Shown here in pieces: positions 57,299 through 64,000 of a DNA stretch of 64,000 nt (position 1 is its first letter; each line of letters starts with the position of its first letter). Under the pieces are notes generated by a model. The model saw only the letters and a program-made list of their open reading frames with translations, was not told where the DNA came from and ran no database searches. The translations under genes were made by a program, and so were the position numbers. Origin of the DNA: Dolomedes plantarius (taxonomy: Eukaryota > Arthropoda > Arachnida > Araneae > Dolomedidae); the NCBI GenBank assembly GCA_907164885.2, contig OU015490.1, positions 219,171,391-219,235,390 on the forward strand. Direction: 5' to 3'.

Positions 57299-58702
57299 CA
57301 CTGCTGGTCACTGTAAATGCAACACCCTGAAGGAAATATGCAAATAACATGAAATTTACAACATGCATTAGCGGAGGTGAGATATGCAAATGATTAGAAT
57401 TTCAGCGCAGACGCACATCACTCGCGCCAGTGGCGCCACTTCAAAGCGCAATTTAAGGCTTGGAGATTTCGACGATTTCAAGTTCGGCAATTGTGTTTTT
57501 CTTGTGGTTTTTTCAAAAAACGATCAATTATGCCTCGTCGAAAACAGCGATCATCTTTTGATCAAGTATCTGAGTTCGACAGAGGAAGGATAGTGGCCTA
57601 CCGAGATTGTGGATTATCTTTCAGGGAAATCGGTAGTCGTGTTGGACCAAAACAACTGTAATACGGATATGTGATCGTTGGATGCAGGAGGGTACGACGG
57701 ACCGGCGTGTTCGATCGCATCCACCTCAGCGCACCACTTCACGTGATGACAGGCAAATTGTGCGCATGGCAGTGACGGATCGCTCAGTCACATCACGAGC
57801 CATAGCACAGCACATGCAGTCTGTAACGCGTCATCCAGTGTCTGCGTGTACCATTCGACGCCGTTTACAGCAGAGTGGTCTGTCCGCAAGACGTCCATTG
57901 CTTTGTCTACCCTTGACGCAGAACCACAGACGTCTCCGCCGCCAAAGGTGCGATGACAGAAGGATGTGGACGGCAGAATGGAATGAAATTGTCTTTACTG
58001 ACGAGTCAAGCTTCTGTCTGCAACACCACGATGGTCGCATTCGAGTCTGGAGACACCGGGAAGAGAGGATGCTGAACAGCTGCGTTATGCACCGCCACAC
58101 TGGTCCTGCACCGGGTATTATGGTATGGGGCGGTATTGGGTATCACTCTCGCACACCTCTAGTACGCATTGCCGGTACTTTAAACAGCCAGCGCTACATC
58201 TCCGAGGTGTTGGAGCCAGTTGTCCTTCCTTACCTTCAGGGCTTGCCCACAGCCATATTTCAACAGGATAATGCGCGACCACACGTGGCACGCATTGTCC
58301 AACGGTTCTTCGTCAATCGCCAGATTGAATTGCTTCCCTGGCCGCCTCGCTCTCCGGATCTTTCGCCGATAGAAAACATGTGGTCCATGGTTGCTCTACG
58401 ATTGACCCAGATTCCATCCCCAGCTGCAACAGCAGATCAACTTTGGCAACGTGTGGAAGCTGCTTGGTCTGCTGTACCCCCAAAACCCATCCAAAGTCTC
58501 TTTGAATCAATGCCGAGGCATGTGGCAGCGGTGATCTCCAACAATGGCGGCTACTCTGGCTACTGATTTTGGCAGGAACCACATTTCACAGAAGTCTATA
58601 AATTTAATCATTTGATACTTGGTCAACATGTTATCTACAAAATAAATTTTGTTGTGATATCTCTTGTCTTTCTTGGTGTTGCAATTTGGGTGGCCAGCAG
58701 TG
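57299..58702 (+). mobile_element. Tc1-like element 3 (same family as 4612-8351)
   Basis: Ends cactgctggtcactgtaaat and, mirrored, cactgctggccacccaaatt. TA at 57297-57298 and 58703-58704. 1404 bp. It lies in the long array and lacks the 2.3-kb insertion seen in its sister, so it gives the reference for that empty site. Confidence 0.95.
57530..58566 (+). pseudogene. Tc1-like transposase (DD34E), one small frameshift
   Basis: It starts MPRRKQRSSFDQVSEFDRGR. At about 57645 four bases present in the sister copy are missing (ggaccaaaac versus ggacgaaaccaaac), shifting frame inside the helix-turn-helix. From MQEGTTDRRVRSHPPQRTTS (57682) the frame is open to GGYSGY and TGA at 58564-58566. D in VFTDESSFCL, D in FQQDNARPHVARIV and E in SPDLSPIENMW are all present, with 34 residues between the last two. 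The Arg after DES is Ser here. The 4-base deletion is the only obvious lesion, so this copy decayed recently. Confidence 0.92.
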
Positions 58703-59824
58703 TATTATTTATCCTTTATTTACCATTATTCAGGTCAAATAAAAAAGCTATTATTAATGTTACACTAATTTTTTATGTTTATGACGATCAAATGATTAAG
58801 CATTTATCATTACTTACCATCATTAAGGGCAATTAAAATATCCTTATCATTGTAAATAATCATTTTTTACATTGATGATATAAAAAAATTATCATTCATC
58901 ATAAATTACCATTATTAAGGGCAAAAAAGTATTTCTTATAATTACAATAAAGCTACGTTAATGATATACAATCGATTTATCATTTATCATTATTTACCAT
59001 CATTAAGGGCAAACAAAAGAGCCCCTATCATTATTACAATGTTAATGATCCCAACTGATTTTAAGTTAATTAATTTGAAGTAATGGATAAAATGAGGATC
59101 TATGTCAGAGTGAGATAGGATTATTTTGAATAGGGAGATTTTAGTCGTCCTAAACAGGCAAGATGAAACTAAAAAGCAACAAATTGGGAAATTAGGATTA
59201 AATCTATGAAAACTTGAATTACCTTAAATCAGATAGTCAGTTTTTTCTTCATATCATTCTTGGTTATTCCATTATGAATAGAATAACCAAGACTCTAGCT
59301 GTGGAAAATTTTATTGAAAGGGCATCTAACGACAACAACGCTTGGACGACAACGAAATCCGAAAAAGAACGCAAGAAACCTAGTTAAAGGAGACAAAGAA
59401 TGTGCAATTAACGAAATCGCAGATGAGAGGAAATGAAGTTACCGTCATCATATATTTATAAAGCATTCCAATAATCTGGTAACACCTAGTGACTGACGTC
59501 AAGGAGATATTCTTAGAGTGACTCCTGTGTTTAGCTTGAAAATAATTCTGTTCTAGCCAATTTGTTCCTTACTATTTCTTTTCTTAACTTTTAAAACTAA
59601 ATAGCCCTTATCATTATTACAATAATTTTTTCTATTAATGATGCAGAATCGATTTTTCTAATATCATTGTTTATCATCGTTAAGGGTAAAAAAAATTTAC
59701 CTTAACATTATCACACAAATTTTTCTGTTACTAATCGATTCATTATTTATCCATATTTACCATTATTAAGGGCAAAAAAAGAGCTATTATTGTTATTACA
59801 ATATTTTTTCTATGTTAATGATGT

Positions 59825-60179
59825 GTGTTGTTGTGACTGATGTCCTTTGACCGACAGTATACTGTCAATTCAAGTCCATAACGTCTATTGAGCAAAGTGG
59901 CAAGGCTCCAGTTTTTAATAGCACCACAAGGTTCGGAGTCCGACTTGGCTAAAGGATCGGTCCTGTAATTTTGAACCGAGTCAAGGGACGAGACTGGAAC
60001 ACATGTCCCCGCACCTCCAGAGGTAAATTTGAGAACTTAGAGGACATTGCAGCAACGACAGATTTTTCGTGCACCAGCCGTCATTAGTGTACATAGTAGT
60101 GGAATTGTCAGTGACCGGCATCGAACCACAGATGTTCAGATCCCTGGCTTGCTGCCTTTTCCAACCGGGCCACTGCGCA
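59825..60179 (-). mobile_element. tRNA-derived SINE 3 with 14-bp target duplication
   Basis: On the minus strand the head reads gcgcagtggcccggttggaa (A-box-like) and ctgtggttcgatgccggtca (B-box-like), followed by a non-tRNA body of about 290 bp. The 14-bp word tatgttaatgatgt lies directly outside both ends (59811-59824 and 60180-60193). It is part of the array unit, so a chance repeat is possible, but both copies abut the element exactly. Confidence 0.82.
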
Positions 60180-60370
60180 TATGTTAATGATGTACAACTG
60201 ATTCATCACTTATCATTATTTTCCACCATTAAGGGCAAACTAAAAGCCCTTATCATCATTTGTCGTAATGACAGATGTCCAGGCGAATTTCTTAGAATGA
60301 CTCATGTGTTGAACATGAAAGCAATTCTGTTCTAGACAATTTGTTTCTTGCTCTTTCTTATTTACACGCT

Positions 60371-61127
60371 TGAAACTTTGAGATAAAAAAAATTACTTCC
60401 TGAACCATTTCTCAGATTTACAACGTAATAAATGGACAAATGTAAGGGAATTTTTGTTGATATTGTTAAGGATGTCAATTCACTGGTGACTAAAAGAACC
60501 CCTGTTTACACGATCTGTGTCTGATGTTCATATTTTGAAATTTGGCTTAATCCCTGATCTTCTGATCTGTGGGCTAATCCCGAATATTTCGGATTATAAG
60601 AATATAAATTCGAATATAAGAGTAATAATTATGGGATTATAAGAATGATAGATGATATCCGGAAAAGTTTAGTTTGCTTCCTTTCTTTCACAATGTTATC
60701 AGTAGTAAAACAAGAAAGTAGGGGGTCTTACTTTGTCAGAGAAACTCTTTGTTAATTACTGTTGCGTTTTTTTTATCTGTCAAAAAAATTAAATTTTATG
60801 TTTTAAGTCGATATGTCACACTTAAAATTGGTTCTTCAATGTGGCAAAAGCTGATATGTGGAATTATGAAATAATACTAAGTTATTCGTATTGGCAAATG
60901 CTGTTATGTATAAAAGAGTTTTTTCTCAACCCTGCCAGAAAATTTTAGTCTCTAATTGAAAATTTCATTGAAGACCTGCCTTATGCTTGAGGTTGAATAT
61001 GAGTATTAACTAAAGAATATTTGGATTGAAAAACATAACTGAGCTTTTTTATATTTCACAACAAATGTTACTTTTTTAATTTGCCGAAAACATGAAAAAA
61101 TGACGTATAAACATCTACCATAATGCC

Positions 61128-61130
<3 letters not shown>
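60371..61130. other. no recognised feature
   Basis: AT-rich sequence after the array, without frames of note. Short words such as tcccgaatatttcggattat and taagaatataaattc repeat loosely near 60560-60650. Confidence 0.3.

Positions 61131-61184
<54 letters not shown>
61131..61184. repeat. TA microsatellite
   Basis: About 54 bp of uninterrupted TA adjoining the left end of the 61185-62487 element. Confidence 0.95.
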
Positions 61185-61187
<3 letters not shown>

Positions 61188-62483
61188 TAACTCTAGGATA
61201 GATGGCCATAGTTTTTAAAGATTGAAATAAAAATTCTTAGAATGCAAAAACACAAGAAATATTTATGCATATTTAAAATTCTTATACATATGCTCATCAT
61301 ATTTTGGGCAAAAAATAATTAAACATTGAGTACAAAAAGTGGGAAACATAGTTTGAAATTAAAATGGCAGATGGCCTTCTCTCCTTCAAGAGGAGGAGAG
61401 ATGGCCATCCAATCCAAGAAAGAAAAAGTGAAGTTAAAATAGCGGAAAAATACACATTTCATATAGTTTATCATGAAAAACATATAGCAATTTGTAAAGA
61501 TGCAATCATATCACAGAAAATGAGTGAATAAAGTTCGAATAAACAACATTTGAAGTATAATTTCAATCCTTCACTTTTCGTAAAATTTTTGCCACATTTT
61601 TGGCAAAGGTCTTGATAATTTGTACACGTTTCATGGAACCACTTCTTGCACTTTATGCTTTTATCCAGTCATCCTTTTTGGTTGTGGTATTGTATTCTTC
61701 TCCATAACCAACACAGTGATTGTCATCAAATTCTATTCTCTCGGAATCTGTAGAATCTGATAATTTCAAATGTATTTCATCTTCGCTACTGGAAATGTCG
61801 TGTTTTTGTTTTTTGTCCCTTGCATCATTAAAACGGTGCTTTATATCCAGTTTTTCTGGAAACTTCTAGATTGAGAATGATGCTTTCTTATGTATTTATT
61901 CGGAATATTGAAAAACTGGAAAAAAAACATCGTTCCGTATATTATATTATTATTATTGAAATATTTATATTAGTTAAAATTGAAACAATTTTATCCATTA
62001 ATATAATTATAAACATAAAAGTTATATAATTATTTTAAATATAATTATATTTAATTAAAATCCTCACTCCGTATAATTTTGAAGTATTGATTAAAGGTGG
62101 TCGTCTCTCCTCGATTTTATGTGGCCATCTATCCTGAAATTGAAGAACAGATGGCCACCAAATTTAAAGCGCTACTCCGCCATTGTACGTCTTTATTTTA
62201 GGCTTAGAAGCAAAGATTGGTTTATATACGTGCCTTAAAAGTCCGTAAAGTAAAAATAAAGTAACATACGTATTGCAAAATTTTCAGATACCTAACTGAA
62301 CAAAAATATTCAACCACTAACCTAAATAAACATTAAAATTTCACTTACTTTTATAATCGAAAAACACAGCTGTACCTCGCAATGAATGAACTCGTTGAAC
62401 ATTTCCTACGAAAAAAGTTTAAACTGCCATATATGATCAAGTTTTGGAAATATTTAGATTGACCATCTCTCCTTGAGTTACCC

Positions 62484-62487
<4 letters not shown>
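61185..62487 (-). mobile_element. Tigger/pogo-like relic with iterated agatggcc motifs
   Basis: The left end ggtaactctaggatagatgg is mirrored on the right by gggtaactcaaggagagatgg-type sequence (tctccttgagttaccc at about 62468-62483). Copies of agatggcca or its inverse stand at about 61199, 61370, 61399, 62126, 62150 and 62460, all within the outer 400 bp of one end or the other. TA runs on both sides hide the target duplication. A transposase tail remnant lies inside on the minus strand. Confidence 0.6.
61575..61760 (-). pseudogene. C-terminal zinc-finger-like tail of a Tigger/jerky-type transposase
   Basis: On the minus strand CVGYGEEYNTTTKKDDWIK is followed, after a one-frame shift, by IKCKKWFHETCTNYQDLCQK and CGKNFTK. 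The spacing C-x2-C-x4-H-x2-C...C-x2-C together with the preceding DDWI is that of the short zinc-binding tail found in many arthropod CENP-B/Tigger-like DDE transposases. The remainder of the protein is not readable. The frameshift lies at about 61668. Confidence 0.55.

Positions 62488-62543
<56 letters not shown>
62485..62543. repeat. AC then TA microsatellite
   Basis: An AC run (about 62486-62522) is followed by a TA run (62523-62542). Confidence 0.95.
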
Positions 62544-62829
62544 ATCAAATCCCGTTCTAGCGAACCCGGTATATAATGAACGTAAATTTTGGTACCGCCG
62601 TTTTCCTATTGTACGCAATTAAATTAGTATTGTGTCAGTTTAATGTAATCGATTTTAGTCGATTTAATTCATTAACGATCATTTTTAATAGATTTTATCA
62701 TTTCTTTAAATACATCATTATTGAATGCACATTGCAACTAATGAGAACTCTAGAATTTTTCTTAGCGTTTCTGATATAAGAGAATCACAAAATGTATAAC
62801 TCATTAGTTGCGATGTGCCTTCAATAATC
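62544..62829. mobile_element. Tigger element fragment with internal palindrome
   Basis: It starts atcaaatcccgttctagcga with acccggtatataatgaacg, a Tigger-like terminus, and continues with a block (gtcagtttaatgtaatcgat, ttttatcatttctttaaata, acatcattattgaatgcaca) that corresponds to 2628-2740 beside the Tigger 3' end. At 62800-62829 the words ctcattagttgcgatgtgcc and ttcaataat form the inverse of 62714-62743. A Helitron begins exactly at the end. Confidence 0.6.
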
Positions 62830-63460
62830 TAATATATAAAAATGAATGTTTGTATCTCTGTAATTGTATAGAAATCCACAGTTTAGGAGCAACGATCGTG
62901 AAATTTTACATACAGGCGTCTTTAAAAACAGCCGAGGGTCTGAAGAACTTCAAAAATCGAAATTAATTACCGTTGATTTTTAATTAATAAAAAACCAACA
63001 ATTTGTAAGCTGTTACACTTTGTGGAATCACCGCTCCGAATATGGCGTCCACGTTAGGGTTAGCTGGCAAACAGCGAGCGAAAAGATAAAAATAAATAAA
63101 ATCAAAAAGTTTCAAGTTATATATTAAACCAGAATAATAAATGAAAATAATAATCTTTCAAGTCAGATTTTATACTCTAAAATAAATCGGATCCAACGGC
63201 ATATTGACACTCTCACACGCGATGGAAAATTCGAATCAACCACGCTAAGTGTCACGATCTTTTTTAATCGCTACTGCAATCCTCCTAGCTTATGTCTCTG
63301 TGTCTATTGAAGAGTTAAAGACTAAGCTTCTATCCTGCTAACTTATTTCTCACTTAAAACTCCTCTTACTCCATAAATGTATGTATATTCACCAACCCAT
63401 AGCAACTTTCCAAAAAACTCATTGCGTATATTTTTTACTTTACTCAACAGTGTTGTGCAT
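62828..63460 (+). mobile_element. Helitron-like element C, 5' portion
   Basis: It begins A then TCTAATATATAAAAATGAAT with gtttgtatctctgtaattgt, a common Helitron 5' end. The continuing words gcaacgatcgtgaaatttta and cataNaggcgtctttaa are also Helitron-like. No CTRR end could be fixed; the right limit is set by the SINE head at 63463. No Rep/helicase frame. Confidence 0.5.
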
Positions 63461-63462
63461 AA

Positions 63463-63560
63463 TCGTGGCGTAGTAGTTAAAGCGGTTCATTTGGTACCCC
63501 GTAAGTCTCGGGTTCGAGTATGGGATCGTGCAAATTTTGCTAAACCTGTATTTTCAGCTT
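63463..63560 (+). mobile_element. tRNA-derived SINE 4, short
   Basis: cgtggcgtagtagttaaagc (A-box-like) and ccgtaagtctcgggttcgag (B-box-like), with about 40 nt between them, are followed by a short tail and then T-rich sequence. The fold is tRNA-like at the T arm only, so this is a SINE head or tRNA pseudogene. Confidence 0.6.
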
Positions 63561-63920
63561 TTTTATGAAGGCTTTTTTATTTCAGCTTTTATTTTATTAT
63601 TTTTTTAATTATTATCTTTATTTTATTTTATTATTTTTTAAATTATTATTTTTATTTTATTTTATTATTTTTTAAAATTTTTTTTCAGCTTTTTTATGAT
63701 GAAAGACCGAATATAGCTGAAATCTGAGGAGTTTATTATACATTTATATATTTTAATTGGTTTTCATATTATTAATGTGTATAACATTTCGTATGCTTTT
63801 TTTTCTATGTTATTTATACTGTGTTTAGTTTTTTAATGGATTTTGGTAGGTTTATTATAAATAGATGGCGCCACTATTTTAAACTTTTAGTATTCCATAA
63901 ACCAGGTGTTCCTAAACGAA
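63561..63920. other. T-rich simple sequence
   Basis: Repeats of tttattttattattttttaa dominate 63580-63690. The word agatggcgccactattttaa near 63863 resembles the 30149-30286 MITE ends. No gene. Confidence 0.4.
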
Positions 63921-63921
63921 C

Positions 63922-64000
63922 GGTACATTCAAATTAAATACAATGTCAGTGTATGCAATTAATGCCAATATATATATATATATATATAATAAATACGACG
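63922..64000 (-). mobile_element. Helitron family A fragment, cut by the window end
   Basis: ggtacattcaaattaaatac and gtatgcaattaatgcca match the CTAG-proximal part of the A copies, without the terminal cttcgctacgg block. It continues past the window. Confidence 0.6.

Larger units (their letters stand above)
52130..60370. repeat. long higher-order tandem array
   Basis: The small unit of about 90 bp reads roughly ttatcattattacaataatt, tttctatgttaatgatgtac, aatcgatttatcatttatca and tttaccatcattaagggcaa. Larger blocks (gataaaatgaggacctatgt, gaagacttgaactatcttca, agatagtc, gaaatcgcagatgaaaggaa, cagatatttataa, ggcaacacttagtgactgac, gagtgactcaagtgtttag) recur near 52190-52550, 53760-54490, 56640-57110 and 59085-59590. 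Transposons at 52861-53301, 55108-56521, 57299-58702 and 59825-60179 interrupt it. Taking these out leaves about 4.6 kb of array. Confidence 0.88.

Overview
The window looks like eukaryotic, AT-rich intergenic chromatin from an arthropod, most likely an arachnid such as a spider. That placement is an inference from the mixture of DNA transposon families and tRNA-derived SINEs, not from a host gene. I find no convincing host protein-coding gene. Every reading frame with recognisable homology belongs to a transposase. The only host-type genes are tRNA-Thr(UGU) copies. All homology statements rest on remembered family motifs; no search was run.

Layout. Positions 1-9 kb hold Helitron-like fragments, the 3' half of a Tigger/pogo element, and a nest of transposons: a Helitron (3255-8878) carrying a Tc1-like element (3338-4434) and a second Tc1-like element (4612-8351), which itself carries a 2.3-kb terminal-inverted-repeat element with an 11-bp target duplication (4716-7040). 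Positions 10-13.3 kb hold a tandem array of five tRNA-Thr(UGU) units (about 450 bp each). Two copies look intact by secondary structure and three are decayed; a hAT element with an exact 8-bp duplication sits between units 1 and 2. Positions 13.3-13.8 kb hold two hAT derivatives. Positions 13.8-33.7 kb are dominated by unrelated tandem arrays (units of 64, 68, about 70, about 130, about 168/300, about 220, about 250 and about 360 bp) with one rosa-type (DD41D) mariner relic at 27.0-28.3 kb. Positions 33.9-35.8 kb hold a DUF4817-type transposase element split by a mariner. Positions 36.4-40.5 kb hold four Tc1-like elements, three of them bounded by TA microsatellites.

Positions 40.5-47.3 kb form a Helitron complex. 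Two head-to-tail copies of family B sit inside a family A copy at a site whose uninterrupted form is visible in other A copies. That A copy is followed by a further A copy and then an inverted one, giving a palindrome of almost 700 bp per arm. Positions 47.3-51 kb hold two SINEs, a mariner fragment and a Tigger MITE. Positions 52.1-60.4 kb are one long higher-order tandem array that has received a Tigger MITE, two Tc1-like elements and a SINE, most with clean target duplications. Positions 61.2-62.5 kb hold a Tigger-like relic with a zinc-finger-like tail and iterated subterminal motifs. The end of the window has a Tigger fragment, a third Helitron type, a SINE and a Helitron A fragment.

The best-preserved protein gene is the 341-codon Tc1-like transposase at 55340-56365. 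It is open end to end but has Glu where the second catalytic Asp belongs. The most informative content is the nesting order, the Helitron complex, the tRNA array and the number of distinct Tc1/mariner catalytic spacings (34, 32, 36 and 41 residues) in one window.
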